Shown here: one piece after another, positions 47,601 through 55,259 of the stretch | How the letters are laid out: the number at the start of each line of letters is the position of its first letter | Position numbering within the stretch: position 1 is the stretch's first letter | From: a virus | IMG/VR virus record: IMGVR_UViG_3300020056_002227 | Coordinates: 62,001 to 126,000 of that record | Strand: one strand, 5' to 3' | DNA length: 64,000 nt | The notes under the pieces: model-generated | Told to the model about the DNA's origin: nothing | Seen by the model: only the letters and a program-made list of their open reading frames with translations | The model's database searches: none | Position numbers and translations under genes: made by a program

Positions 47601-48098
47601 GATATATACTATTGGGATGGAACACAATGGATATTTGATGGGCCAAACAATACCGATCTACTAGATGCCTTTACTGGTGCTTGGGAGAGAATGAGAGATT
47701 ATCTAGTTACTCTTTCACCAGATGCAGATCACACTGCAATGATTAATGGCTTGATCGATGATTGTTTGATCGATAACGTACTAAGACCAGAAACATTGAC
47801 ATTCGGGTCTCTAGTTGAATCGATTGCTCACCAGTTTAACGGTGCCTCTGCTGGTGTAAACAGAAACGCACTTCCATTGAACTTCCGAAACCTTGGTCTG
47901 CCAATCTCGGCACTGGCCTCGGTTCTCTCAGAAGATGGAGGACGTGTGAGATGGTCTGGTGCTGATGAATTGAATAACCAGTACTTTGCAAGGGGTTTGA
48001 GAATCAACGGTAGAACAGGAAGAATTGAAGGTAGACCATTTACCTCATCGGTAAGAAAACTTGCAAGAAGAGCTTCTAACAGCAGAGCTTCAGTATAA
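38610..48098 (+). CDS. Giant repeat adhesin/tail structural protein (VrlC-like type)
   Basis: A 3162-residue protein. Residues about 65-340 are beta-helix-like repeats of a roughly 20-residue period (e.g. ITDSTFNNGALSNSTANN). Around 389 begins a pectate-lyase-like beta-helix opening (KIYVDAAKGDDDNPGT). From about 760 to 2890 is an array of helical modules marked by KCxRD, for example KCRRDVGYLVDAVSHDVQYG; I count 11 clear copies and one degenerate copy. Among them are four beta modules that start with YTPTDATYDP and end with HTFVSA. The C-terminus has GGRVRWSGADELNNQYFARG and an Arg-rich tail. Very large proteins of this style in cyanomyoviruses are called VrlC-like; role in adsorption is inferred. 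Confidence 0.75.
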   Translation: MSKISELGPITGANTRSEDLFVIVNLVQGDDGTKNITRKELVEALQYEIFSRIRITGESITTTFISNSDLDNVRIDNSTMEDSDISRSDFNNGTLRNSSGDNLVIINSQFNDGTADNIVITNSQFNQGDMEDVDGDNVRLINSTIDDSAISDSTANNISITDSTFNNGALSNSTANNLAITASTFDNGELTNSTGDNLDITNSNFENGTIANTQIETSVFQNGVVRDSDLINVDITDSTFDNGDLTNSSGDNLTIVNSDFSDGTGNNNVFTNTTVDRSLITNSEIANTSFTGTMDGVVATNMTITSSTADGFSQKNSTFEDGGIDRSTFENGVIDKSKLVDFDMEINDEFEPHIDENSWFALKNEKTGEVERITYAQFFSEISKTTESDLKIYVDAAKGDDDNPGTVLQPIRTLERASELAKEKAGGSFDRNAINNAIHITVGPGTYYTKGNIALPDDCAMTSTAGQYATVIEALPGYEQNNAILVGSGNYVQGFAFQNWKIDNFDFPEGGFACAYRPGAKLLRSPYIRDSSQLSNFLREDVEPPLQPFNTKGNVLDLGREFILEVGHTGAFLQDDEITFSSGAKGYISWDDTNDADAGLTPDLATNRKIFVRNLKNNKGFAVGDTVRSESGGLGVIQEIGIDNFPNPLVGRGGGCMLADRRVLDPDSLYTYVLCFGFTPRSQNGMGYVARDGAGVNGIGSLSIFVRVAFYALNGGQMTLNNSGTQFGDISMRAKGSTKIFAPKDTTANMLGNSAFADVITDNEDLIIQDMVEYLTANTASGGLGYTGYDAAKCERDSKIIIDGLGYDMSLDTNYWGRLAGITYRSPISSKVVGEQLEATLGANRYLQDRINDVFQGSNTEIFTRANTSWNELYNVVEYGEENMNPIIFADTGNSARTSAREIIQDNRSFIQDELLDWIDDNDQFYAYDSVKCRRDTTEYILPAVKYDMLLDTNYNSVRAGGAYYMKSAEKVVGQQRNETIAAYKRLKEQTNELIDANSFIGTTRVDEGFDEIIAALDNRGTLYTPTDATYDPDTGLMVATIGAHTLTVGRKILIGEGGITFSCGTDGNVTQISHPRPTDPAFNSPLEILAVTATTITVDVGTSFYKGVHTFVSALDNSIIELGSEITFSDDAAIPADRRNARKQLQANRGFLQDMVIGYIDNNYFLYDSEKCERDMTQYILPAVERDVITGSNFNARQTGIAYRAGTMGAETVVRQQLPETVGAIEHLKGLTTAGVNDPAASHRAEESFNQIIDIVNSNGKTYTPTSGTTYDPDTGQMILEIGSHDLQEGQSIIIADESVTFTCALDSNVTQHSYPQKGHPAYRTPVTINKVTATTISVNVGGYENGTVHTFVSATADCIKAGSYISTYTPSDAQYDPTNGVMVAVIGKHNLVKGDYIQFKPLSITFECNGDQITHPRPTDPFYNKQIKVDAVTATSITMNVGDAGGYTGAHTFVSAEVGAIEADPIIWTDPATYLDYYTPTDATYDPSTGISTVTLPGHDIEIGDYVEFAPYSFTFTCADDGNATEHSYPRKGDSNYRETMEVTNVAGDVITVNVGGTGGGGLHTFVSASDAAVAKTTYNSQGQRAREQLQANRTFLQEEVMAFLDTQYFVFDGDKCSRDTGYILEAVRRDVSTGSNYNSVYAGLAYRAGTTSGDYVISDQLPQTVAAIGYLKDEIASRVTGSELTAANAGFDEIIDILSNGTGNADTLNFGTATVGITGQNGRLHLQANKTFLQEEAIAYIAQEFPGFVYDQAKCRRDIGYLVDAISFDISHGSNTSAINFARLYFDKGISTLPENQKAKTAEVYEHLANVASNIVQAIGVTPTTGNAQSQDIANADAGIEIAKRTYDLMDLTAKVIREDTLDWLPTAIEPGYNTVAQMTASNTIDGITESLQGGVIKYLREFHNGLPYNKEKCYRDVGLITDAISKDIEYGGNASTIEAAKYYFTVDERLASSYEELRTKNVLSIPVTGQFSVLDDLAAVSGLREATNILPQEQRIPTKRAFEHLAATAASIVQEVAVTPTTGNAQVQDVSGTAADAATGTAVANLFNIISGVVDDNDLDNLTTTEVKPLADPNRTVARQQIQMNKEFIIDEVVAYLNDEFFTFDGEKCKRDLGLIIDAVRRDVLTGSDFNSNFNGQAYRSGTVGSNLVIDEQLTETVSAIRYAKDLCVNSIVDPATATIAAARFDKIIDIMGNGTAYSNVIEYGFDSVTAERINARSQLQLNRAFIQAEITAWIALNYGSLTYDVAKCERDVGYLVDSVSWDIQHGGNTASRNNATLYFENAVSTLPEDQRAPTAAAFVHLAAVARLIANGDPVTPTTGNAQTQNTASGNSGGPIASVVESLFTIVANAIQQNGIDGLPALEEPIVTAYNPELQAAYNSMGTAKITAQDGVLQHLSTYFNTLYYNEDKCRRDTGYIIDAVSHDIQYGGNAATVNAAHNYFQNAVSTLPLNQREPTRKAFLRLGMVMNHITREMEVTPTVGNTQTQFYNHVAANPATGMLVEDLVKIVANSVDDATPATTAIPAIVEPSQTWVSGNYTSAVDVIESSSKTWADGVISHISTTYNGLSFPRGKCRRDVGYLVDAVSHDVQYGGNYASRIAAGIYFENGISVLPADTRVQTADIYNFLGVLLAGVVQETDVSNTTLTDTAQDTSGTPATLTEGTRVAELISIVETVIRDDDLDALPIMEEPDTSWVAADLIATAEMIDDNTEELSIDLVEFLRREFDVLDYNRDKCRRDTGYLLDAFSYDLNYGGNTASRWNADFYFWNQIYRIPEDQRVPTARSYQQLGRICKDVVLGKYPGQVVKSGTGTEVESKKVQDLANIFYLTQINNDTTYLPVKEEPDYSWIPDIVSDVSSILEFNKIDLAFDTVRYVNATYKYIDINLTRRDGLNLLKAIEQDFKTLNPQGPPASDDYLENGDRQRTRAYTAALFDFNGNQAFPVFNATTPGLRYQSSVQRSAGDATDVDGAIPLADRKPYYAYIVATDLNTSFYAGDIYYWDGTQWIFDGPNNTDLLDAFTGAWERMRDYLVTLSPDADHTAMINGLIDDCLIDNVLRPETLTFGSLVESIAHQFNGASAGVNRNALPLNFRNLGLPISALASVLSEDGGRVRWSGADELNNQYFARGLRINGRTGRIEGRPFTSSVRKLARRASNSRASV
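38865..39620 (+). repeat. Beta-helix-like short repeats (N/S/D-rich) in giant protein
   Basis: Coding repeats of about 60 bases (20 residues) built around a core like NSxFxNGxLxNSxxDNLxIT, at least eight recognisable copies. The composition (Asn, Ser, Thr, Asp) and Ile/Phe spacing fit pentapeptide- or beta-solenoid-type coils. The copies have diverged at DNA level. Confidence 0.7.
40975..47290 (+). repeat. Array of KCxRD modules interleaved with HTFVSA modules
   Basis: KCxRD cores start near 40985, 41402, 42122, 43462, 43877, 44355, 44941, 45360, 45844, 46336 and 46818, with a degenerate one near 47277 (LTRRDGLNLLKAIEQD). Spacing is 410-590 bases except where the beta modules (about 41680, 42403, 42718 and 43048, each about 290 bases) are inserted. 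Each helical copy keeps one Cys, Arg-Asp and a Gly-x-Asn turn. Confidence 0.75.
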
Positions 48099-48113
48099 AG
48101 GATAGAGAAATAA

Positions 48114-48584
48114 ATGTCATATACAACTAAAATAGATCCAGTAGACGGTACTACGATTATCGTTACTACCCAGGCTCCGGATGCACTACCAATTGGAAAG
48201 ACCCTGGAGTTGAGTACAGAATGGCAGGTACTTATTGATGTTCCAAAATTTGAAGTTCCTGAGCTTGTATTCGGTGGTTCTACCACTATCGAACCTGGAA
48301 TTGGTGAGGTAATTTCTCCTCTCATTGTTGCAAATAAAACAAGTAATACTGTTGCAATTGATGTGAGAACGCACCGATTCATAGAGCCGGTGCCAGGCCA
48401 AGGAAATGAATTTTATCTTATTAGAAACCTTAGGATACCTGCTTATGATACCATACCAATTCCGCTTAATGGACAGTTTTTTGCTACAGGTGACACATTA
48501 GAGGCCAAGGCCAGTGCAAACTTAGCAATTGACTCAACTATATCATATACCTTAGGACAAGCGGAAGAGTACGATGTCGACTAG
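48114..48584 (+). CDS. Small structural protein in adhesin cluster
   Basis: A 156-residue beta-rich protein without Cys. Segments such as TTIIVTTQAPDALPIGKTLE and NKTSNTVAIDVRTHRF, then RIPAYDTIPIPLNGQFFATG look like a jelly-roll or Ig-like domain. The last pattern (IPAYDTIPIPLNGQ) is typical of small head/tail decoration or fibre-linking proteins in marine T4-like phages. It overlaps the next gene by 11 bases. Role unknown, probably virion-associated. Confidence 0.65.
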   Translation: MSYTTKIDPVDGTTIIVTTQAPDALPIGKTLELSTEWQVLIDVPKFEVPELVFGGSTTIEPGIGEVISPLIVANKTSNTVAIDVRTHRFIEPVPGQGNEFYLIRNLRIPAYDTIPIPLNGQFFATGDTLEAKASANLAIDSTISYTLGQAEEYDVD

Positions 48585-51500
48585 ATTTAGATCCATTGGC
48601 TCCAAGACCATTACTCTTGGGCAGGGAATACCACAACAGTTTCCCATTCAATTAGATCCAGCCCCATTTGAGGGTGCCATTGTTTATGCAGATAATGGTA
48701 CAATTAAACTCTCGAATGGTACGGCGTGGGTTGATGTTGGAGCAGGGCCTCAAGGTGTCCAAGGTTTTACAGGTACCCAAGGTGTCCAAGGTATCCAAGG
48801 TGAGTATGGGCCAGGATTTACAATCATCGGTTCGGTACCAGATGTAGACGCAGGTGGTGATCCACAAGCAACTTTAAATGCAGCATTCCCCAGTCCAAAT
48901 ATAGGTGAAGGTGTCATCGATGATACCGACGACGAGCTTTGGATTTGGGATGGTACCAATTGGATTAATATCGGTTCATTCCGTGGTGTTCAAGGTCTTC
49001 AAGGCACTCAGGGTGTTCAAGGTCTTCAAGGCACACTCGGAGAAAAAGGTATTCAAGGTACCCGTGGTTATAGAGGACCACAGGGAACCCAAGGTACTCA
49101 AGGTTTCCAAGGTGTTCAAGGCTTCCAAGGCAATCAGGGCATACAAGGTGTCCAAGGGCCTCAGGCCTCACAGGGTACCCAAGGTATTCAAGGTAATCAA
49201 GGACTTCAGGGTCTTCAAGGTGTTCAAGGACCGCAAGCTTCACAAGGAACTCAAGGCTTCCAAGGCAATCAAGGGATGCAGGGTTTCAACGGTGATGATG
49301 CTGGATCGGTATATGAATATCGACTACTAAATTCTAATATTGAGGCTGACCCAGGTAGTGGTCAGATGATTTGGAATTTACCTAGCAACCCAACCGATAC
49401 TTTCTCCACAACTACAAGAATTTGGATTGACGATGAAGCCTTCTATGGCGTAAACATGGAAGGAATTTATTCGGCAATCGCAGCAGCAGACTCTGTTAAT
49501 AAAGCCTACATGAAGGTAACAAAGCGTGGGCAACCAGATGATTATGTTGTATTTACTATTCAGGCAATTTCTGATAGTACCGGTTACTGGCAATTAGATG
49601 TAACATTTATAGCCGGTAATGCAATCAGAGAGAATTTCGTTGAAGAAACATCACCTGGTGTTTTTACTTCTTATCCTCTACTCGTAGATTTTTCTATCAG
49701 TGGTGATAAGGGAATTCAAGGTGATCAAGGCACCCAAGGTTTCCAAGGACTACAAGGACCTCAAGGTCCACAAGGAATGCAGGGAACACAAGGTGTTCAA
49801 GGTGTCCAAGGCCCACAAGGGCTTACCGGTAATCAAGGTACCGTTGGTGCTTACGGCGGTGTAACATTTAGATACGAGTATAATGCTCTCGATGTAACTA
49901 ATACAGACCCCACACCCGGATTCTTAAAGGGTGATAATGCAATATTAGGTAATGCTACTGAATTATACATTGACGTCACTGATGCTGATGGTGTTACCAT
50001 TAGTGCAATGCTTGCAGATTTCTATGCGTCTTCAAATCCAAATAGTAAGGGCTATTTGAAACTGGCAGATGCATCCAACGTCTATAATTATGCTCTCTTT
50101 GAGGTGACAGGTGGTAACCTTGTAGGTACTGCTGGAACTGGATATCACGCAGTAGCAGTAAATAGTCTTGTTACAGGTCAAACCTATTCTAACGGTACAG
50201 ATTTCCGAATCTCATTTATAAGAACTGGTGATCAAGGCATACAGGGCAATCAAGGTACTCAGGGTATTCAAGGTTTCCAAGGTTCACAGGGTACTCAAGG
50301 CTTCCAAGGATCTCAAGGGACTCAGGGTATCCAAGGTGTTCAAGGACCACAAGGTCTTCAAGGTACTCAAGGTTTCCAAGGAACACAAGGCACACAGGGC
50401 ATTCAAGGATTACAGGGTGTACAAGGTTCCGTTGGTGATTTCGGTGGCCTTACATTTGATTATACATTCGATTCTGCGACCACTGATGCAGATCCTGGTC
50501 AAGGTAATTTAAGGTTTGATAATGCTGCATTTGATTCAGCAACTAAAATGTATATCGATGACCTCGATGATGCAGCTAATGATCTTTCTCCACTCTTCAC
50601 GGAACTTGACATTAATGCAAGTGGTGTAAAAGGCCTGTTTAGAATTATTAATGCAGCCGATGTTACCGAGTTTGCTACATTCAATTATACAGAAATCACA
50701 GATTCTACCGGTTATCATACCTTTGATGTAGCCCACATTGCTGGTGTAACCTCGTTCACAAATGGCGCAGATATTAGAATTACATTTGTTCGAACTGGAG
50801 ACCCAGGCCCTCAGGGTGCTCAAGGTTCTCAAGGACCTCAGGGTACCCAAGGTTTCCAAGGTGTTCAAGGGCTACAAGGTATCCAAGGTACACAGGGCAT
50901 CCAAGGCACACAGGGCATCCAAGGTATGCAAGGTACCGTAGGAGATCACGGTGGACTTTCTTGGAATTATCTCTTTGATTCAAATACAAGTTCTGGATCG
51001 GCCCCAGTTGCAAATAGCTGGAAGATTGATAACTCCAATATAACGCTTGCAACGAAGCTTGTCATCGATGATATTCCAGATGATGCATACAGCAACGAAT
51101 TAGATGACTTCTTTACCTATCTTGGTGCAATACCCGGTTCTCCAAAGGGTCATATTCTTATTGAGAGCACAGCGGATAACGATGGACCTGCAGGTCATCA
51201 CTTTGTTGTCTACGAGTTTACTGCATTTAACTGGGATAGTGCATCTGAATTATACGGTATCTTTGATGTAAACTACATTGCATCAGGAGCTGTAACAAGT
51301 AATAACTGGAATAACGTAGAGTCCGATCACGGCCCAGATACACTGGTTCACTTTATTCCGGCTGGACCACAAGGTACTCAGGGACCACAAGGTACTCAAG
51401 GATTTACTGGTATTCAAGGTGGTGCAGGTGCCTCCGGTGGTGTAACATTCGAATATGAGTTCGATACAGATACTGGCACTTCTCTCTTAGGTGCACCTGG

Positions 51501-54027
51501 ATTATTGAAGTTCAACAATGCTTCTCTATCTTCAGCCACTGAAATGAGAATCAGTGATACTACTCAGAATGGTGCAAACCTTGATACACTTCTGAATAAT
51601 TATATTCTGAACAACCCAGGGCCCATCAAAGGCTTTTATAAGATCATTTCAATTAATGATCCTACGAAATATGTTGTTTATTCTATTACTGGTGGATCAA
51701 GCACTCTCACACAATTTGTAATAAACAGTACATATGTTACAGCCTCTACCGGTGCTGATGCTACATATTTTGGAAACAACCCAGCGCTATTCATTACCTT
51801 CAGTAGAAATGGAGATGACGGGCCACAAGGTGTTCAAGGTTATCAAGGTACTCAGGGCATTCAAGGTATTCAAGGTATTCCCGGCCAAGGCACACAAGGT
51901 TTCCAAGGTACTCAGGGTATTCAAGGTGGCCAAGGTGATCAGGGTGAAGCTGGTGCCTTCGGCGGTGTAACATTTGACTATACATTCAGAACTGATACGA
52001 ATCTAACTTCGGTCGCCCCCGGCGAAATAGAGCTCAACAATGCAGCTGCAAATATTGCCACACAGATGGCAATTCACCACAGGGACGATAACTTTATTGA
52101 TATCAGTCAATATTTAGCTACGATTGATGATTCTACAAGCCCCATTAAAGGACACTTTAGAATCTCAGAAGTAGGCACACCATCTAATTTCGTTCTCTTC
52201 ACAATAAGTTCGATGACCGTTGGTGGTAGCTTCAATACCATAACCTGTTCATATGTTGACGGGTCTCTTGGTTCCGGCACATTTACAGACCAGGCAGATG
52301 TTGTAATTACATTTGCTCGAACAGGTGATCAAGGGCCTCCTGGTGCTCAAGGAGCTCAAGGACCTCAGGGTACCCAAGGTTTCCAAGGTAACCAAGGTAT
52401 TGCTGGAGACGGTAATCAAGGTACTCAGGGACCTCAAGGTTTCCAAGGTACCCAAGGCTTTACTGGTGGCCCAGGTGACGAAGGGCCACAAGGACCACAA
52501 GGCCCTCAAGGATTCCAAGGTATTCAAGGTTTTGAAGGTAGCCAAGGGCCTTCGGGTGCTGGTTCTCAAGGCCCACAGGGAATGCAAGGAATGCAGGGTG
52601 TTCAAGGCTTTGTAGGATCTGGTGGTGATGGTAACCAAGGACCTCAAGGTTTCCAAGGAATGCAGGGAACACAAGGGGTTCAAGGTTTCCAAGGTATTTC
52701 TGGTGGTGATGGACAACCAGGTGGCCCAGGTTCTCAAGGGCCTCAGGGCACCCAAGGTATCCAAGGTACTCAAGGTATCAGTGGTGATGGAGGCGATGGA
52801 TCACAGGGTGCTCAGGGACCACAAGGTTTCCAAGGTATTCAAGGTATTCAAGGTATTACTGCGTCAGGTGGTGTAGGGCCGCAGGGACCACAAGGTACTC
52901 AAGGTGTTCAAGGTATACAAGGATTTGGCCAAGAAGGTGGTCAGGGTACTCAGGGTTTACAAGGACTACAAGGTATACAGGGGCCCCTTGGTACTGCAAG
53001 TACCGGCGCACAAGGTATGCAGGGTACTCAGGGCTGGGAGGGCCCTCAGGGTTCTATAGGGATCGGTGATCCCGGTACACAAGGCCCTCAGGGTATTCAA
53101 GGTATCCAAGGTTCACAAGGTACTACAGGCTCCGGTGCAGATGGTTCTCAAGGCTTCCAAGGGACACAAGGTACCCAAGGCTTTACGGGTGCTCAAGGTA
53201 ATCAAGGTTTTACCGGAGCAGGAGATGTTGGAGCTCAAGGTGCTCAAGGCCCTCAAGGTACTATTGGTCTCACTGGCTCACAGGGTGCTCAAGGATTTGA
53301 AGGCGCAGGTGATGAAGGCGCTCAGGGACCACAAGGTACTCAGGGCATACAAGGTGACTTTGGACCACAAGGTACTACTGGTGCGGGTGCTCAGGGTGCT
53401 ATTGGTTTCCAAGGATTCACTGGTTTCCAAGGTACTCAGGGCTTTACAGGTAGTGCAGGTGCTTCAACATCTATTGATGTACAAGATGTTCATACCTCTG
53501 GTCTTCAAAGTACCGACCTACTCGTAACCTTTGTTCAAGGCGGAACCGGTAATAGACCTTTGTATGCTACACTGACACCCAACCCAGCACCAAGTGCCGG
53601 TGCTCAGAATTTCCTATACAGAGCTGACCAAGATAAACTATCAGTAGAGAATATCTTTGTTGGAGGCACAATTACTCAAGATACTGGTGCTTCATGGACT
53701 GCTTCAGATGGTACTTTAAATATAACCGGAAGTCTTGAAGCTTCAAATGATTTGATTACAGCTTCTGATGCAAGATATAAAGAAAATGTTATTGATATCG
53801 AAAATGCCCTAAGCAAGGTCTTGGCAATGAGAGGTGTCAATTATAACATGATAGGTGATGATACACAGAAAATTGGTTTGATCGCACAAGAAGTGCAAGA
53901 GGTCATACCAGAAGTTGTATCTAATAATAATGATAGACTTGGGGTTTCATACGGTAATATAGTCGCACTATTGATCGAAGCCATTAAGGAGCAACAGGCA
54001 CAGCTTGACGATTTGAGAGGTAAGTAA
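48574..54027 (+). CDS. Collagen-like Gly-X-Gln rod fibre with S74 chaperone
   Basis: An 1817-residue trimeric fibre. Eight collagen-like blocks of Gly-X-Gln/Gly-X-Y triplets (e.g. GTQGIQGVQGPQG) alternate with six copies of a bead domain of about 120 residues, which starts GGVTFEYEFDTDTG-like and ends FxRTGDQG. The last rod (52324-53460) is nearly 380 residues. At the end is an S74 domain: SDARYKENV (Ser1731, Lys1736), IGLIAQEVQEVIPEVV and a coiled coil. Collagen-like phage fibres form triple helices without hydroxyproline; here Gln largely takes the third position. Confidence 0.88.
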   Translation: MSTRFRSIGSKTITLGQGIPQQFPIQLDPAPFEGAIVYADNGTIKLSNGTAWVDVGAGPQGVQGFTGTQGVQGIQGEYGPGFTIIGSVPDVDAGGDPQATLNAAFPSPNIGEGVIDDTDDELWIWDGTNWINIGSFRGVQGLQGTQGVQGLQGTLGEKGIQGTRGYRGPQGTQGTQGFQGVQGFQGNQGIQGVQGPQASQGTQGIQGNQGLQGLQGVQGPQASQGTQGFQGNQGMQGFNGDDAGSVYEYRLLNSNIEADPGSGQMIWNLPSNPTDTFSTTTRIWIDDEAFYGVNMEGIYSAIAAADSVNKAYMKVTKRGQPDDYVVFTIQAISDSTGYWQLDVTFIAGNAIRENFVEETSPGVFTSYPLLVDFSISGDKGIQGDQGTQGFQGLQGPQGPQGMQGTQGVQGVQGPQGLTGNQGTVGAYGGVTFRYEYNALDVTNTDPTPGFLKGDNAILGNATELYIDVTDADGVTISAMLADFYASSNPNSKGYLKLADASNVYNYALFEVTGGNLVGTAGTGYHAVAVNSLVTGQTYSNGTDFRISFIRTGDQGIQGNQGTQGIQGFQGSQGTQGFQGSQGTQGIQGVQGPQGLQGTQGFQGTQGTQGIQGLQGVQGSVGDFGGLTFDYTFDSATTDADPGQGNLRFDNAAFDSATKMYIDDLDDAANDLSPLFTELDINASGVKGLFRIINAADVTEFATFNYTEITDSTGYHTFDVAHIAGVTSFTNGADIRITFVRTGDPGPQGAQGSQGPQGTQGFQGVQGLQGIQGTQGIQGTQGIQGMQGTVGDHGGLSWNYLFDSNTSSGSAPVANSWKIDNSNITLATKLVIDDIPDDAYSNELDDFFTYLGAIPGSPKGHILIESTADNDGPAGHHFVVYEFTAFNWDSASELYGIFDVNYIASGAVTSNNWNNVESDHGPDTLVHFIPAGPQGTQGPQGTQGFTGIQGGAGASGGVTFEYEFDTDTGTSLLGAPGLLKFNNASLSSATEMRISDTTQNGANLDTLLNNYILNNPGPIKGFYKIISINDPTKYVVYSITGGSSTLTQFVINSTYVTASTGADATYFGNNPALFITFSRNGDDGPQGVQGYQGTQGIQGIQGIPGQGTQGFQGTQGIQGGQGDQGEAGAFGGVTFDYTFRTDTNLTSVAPGEIELNNAAANIATQMAIHHRDDNFIDISQYLATIDDSTSPIKGHFRISEVGTPSNFVLFTISSMTVGGSFNTITCSYVDGSLGSGTFTDQADVVITFARTGDQGPPGAQGAQGPQGTQGFQGNQGIAGDGNQGTQGPQGFQGTQGFTGGPGDEGPQGPQGPQGFQGIQGFEGSQGPSGAGSQGPQGMQGMQGVQGFVGSGGDGNQGPQGFQGMQGTQGVQGFQGISGGDGQPGGPGSQGPQGTQGIQGTQGISGDGGDGSQGAQGPQGFQGIQGIQGITASGGVGPQGPQGTQGVQGIQGFGQEGGQGTQGLQGLQGIQGPLGTASTGAQGMQGTQGWEGPQGSIGIGDPGTQGPQGIQGIQGSQGTTGSGADGSQGFQGTQGTQGFTGAQGNQGFTGAGDVGAQGAQGPQGTIGLTGSQGAQGFEGAGDEGAQGPQGTQGIQGDFGPQGTTGAGAQGAIGFQGFTGFQGTQGFTGSAGASTSIDVQDVHTSGLQSTDLLVTFVQGGTGNRPLYATLTPNPAPSAGAQNFLYRADQDKLSVENIFVGGTITQDTGASWTASDGTLNITGSLEASNDLITASDARYKENVIDIENALSKVLAMRGVNYNMIGDDTQKIGLIAQEVQEVIPEVVSNNNDRLGVSYGNIVALLIEAIKEQQAQLDDLRGK
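52324..53460 (+). repeat. Tandem 9-base collagen-type repeats (longest block)
   Basis: Codes for Gly-X-Y triplets dominated by CAAGGT/CAGGGT (Gln-Gly) pairs, giving a visible 9-base DNA period. Shorter blocks of the same kind lie at about 48748-48813, 48982-49295, 49705-49850, 50227-50430, 50797-50940, 51361-51430 and 51808-51955. Such DNA is prone to slippage and recombination, so length variation is expected. Confidence 0.85.
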
Positions 54028-54030
54028 ATA

Positions 54031-54720
54031 ATGGCTCTACAGACTAGTGGCGCGATTAGTATCAATGATTTAAGAAATGAATTTGGTCTCGGCGGAACTC
54101 GAGGCCTTAATTCATTTTATGCTGATTCTTCAGACCCTTGGATCGGTACAATTCCCACCAGCGGCACCATTGCCATGAATGATTTCTATGGTTCTAGTGT
54201 TAGAACTGCACGGCTGGGAAGGCCGGGGTTTGGTGACGCAGCAACTTCTACTGGTTATCTTAATCGCAGAATAGGATGGTCGCGACAAGATGGAAGCCAA
54301 TTCTATCTTTATGAATATGGTAGTACGAATGCAGCATTCGGTAGTATTACGAGATCCACAAGCTTATCTACTACTGCACAGCTTGGTGGTATTTGGATAA
54401 CTCAATATTGGTACGGTTCCGGCCCGTCCCGGCCGATCTTTAGTATCTCCCATAGAAGTAGCTCGGACAGTGGATGGACTACCGTACGGTTAAAAGGACC
54501 TTCATTTCCTAGCGGTGGCCAGGTGCAATTCTCACTTAACAGAACATCGAGATATACTTTTGCCCGACACTCATACGGTACTACTGAACAAAGAAATTAT
54601 TATGCTTGGCGATATGTTTGGTGGCAGAGTAGCGGCATGAGCTCTTTACTCACTTCTATTGCTAATTTGTTTGTATATTGCAGAATATATAATAGATCCC
54701 TTTATGTAAAATTTGAATGA
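54031..54720 (+). CDS. Tail tip/adhesin-type structural protein
   Basis: A 229-residue protein. The N-terminus MALQTSGAISINDLRNEFG and the later TSGTIAMNDFYGSSV are standard attachment motifs of many phage tail adhesins and distal tail proteins. The rest is a Ser/Tyr/Arg-rich beta domain with several Trp (DGSQFYLYEYGSTNAAFG and GIWITQYWYG), suitable for sugar binding. Followed after 8 bases by a tail-fibre chaperone. Likely a host-recognition tip. Confidence 0.65.
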   Translation: MALQTSGAISINDLRNEFGLGGTRGLNSFYADSSDPWIGTIPTSGTIAMNDFYGSSVRTARLGRPGFGDAATSTGYLNRRIGWSRQDGSQFYLYEYGSTNAAFGSITRSTSLSTTAQLGGIWITQYWYGSGPSRPIFSISHRSSSDSGWTTVRLKGPSFPSGGQVQFSLNRTSRYTFARHSYGTTEQRNYYAWRYVWWQSSGMSSLLTSIANLFVYCRIYNRSLYVKFE

Positions 54721-54728
54721 GGCTATAG

Positions 54729-55259
54729 ATGATTACTTACAAAATATTAAGAGTGAATACCGCAACTCAAACTGTTCAGATTCGTTATTCGAAAGATAAC
54801 TATGATGATTTCTATGCGCAATACACTTACGATATTCCTTTCACCGAAGAAAAATTGCACCAATTGGCAAAAACTCAAATAGAGGAAGCAGCACATCATT
54901 GGCAATTGGCTGATGATGCACAAGATTTTCAAATAGAACAGGATACAGGTGTAGTCAAGGATAGAATTTATGAAGCCACACCTGATTATGATCACCTAAC
55001 ACATACAATAGAACCTGTTATTACGGAAACGGAAACCACCGAAACATACGGCTACAGGGTAGTAGAGTTAAGCTCTGATCAAAAGGCATTTAATATTAGA
55101 AATCAGAGAGATGGTTTTCTTTTTGAAACTGATATCTATGCACTTTCTGATAGAACAATGTCAGATGAGATGATTGCTTATCGACAAGGATTAAGAGATA
55201 TGACAGATCAAGAAGGGTTTCCCGATAACGTTATTTGGCCGGTTCGTCCGATAGATTAA
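54729..55259 (+). CDS. Tail fibre assembly chaperone-like protein
   Basis: A 176-residue protein. The C-terminus reads YRQGLRDMTDQEGFP then NVIWPVRP, the Phage_tail_APC / tail-fibre-assembly signature (Arg-x-x-Arg-Asp-x-Thr ... Trp-Pro-x-x-Pro). The N-terminal half is beta-rich and acidic. It sits after a tail-tip gene, as such chaperones usually do. It helps folding or attachment of the neighbouring fibre and usually does not stay in the virion. Confidence 0.72.
   Translation: MITYKILRVNTATQTVQIRYSKDNYDDFYAQYTYDIPFTEEKLHQLAKTQIEEAAHHWQLADDAQDFQIEQDTGVVKDRIYEATPDYDHLTHTIEPVITETETTETYGYRVVELSSDQKAFNIRNQRDGFLFETDIYALSDRTMSDEMIAYRQGLRDMTDQEGFPDNVIWPVRPID

Noticed and set aside
48748-53460. CRISPR-like or satellite array suggested by regular short DNA repeats
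   Set aside because: The repeats are 9-base coding triplets (Gly-X-Gln) in one long frame, with no spacers or direct repeats of CRISPR size.
48905-53527. Lys/Val-rich and other alternate-frame ORFs within the collagen-like gene
   Set aside because: They arise from reading the CAAGGT repeats in other frames (for example repeated KVFKV) and have no independent signals.
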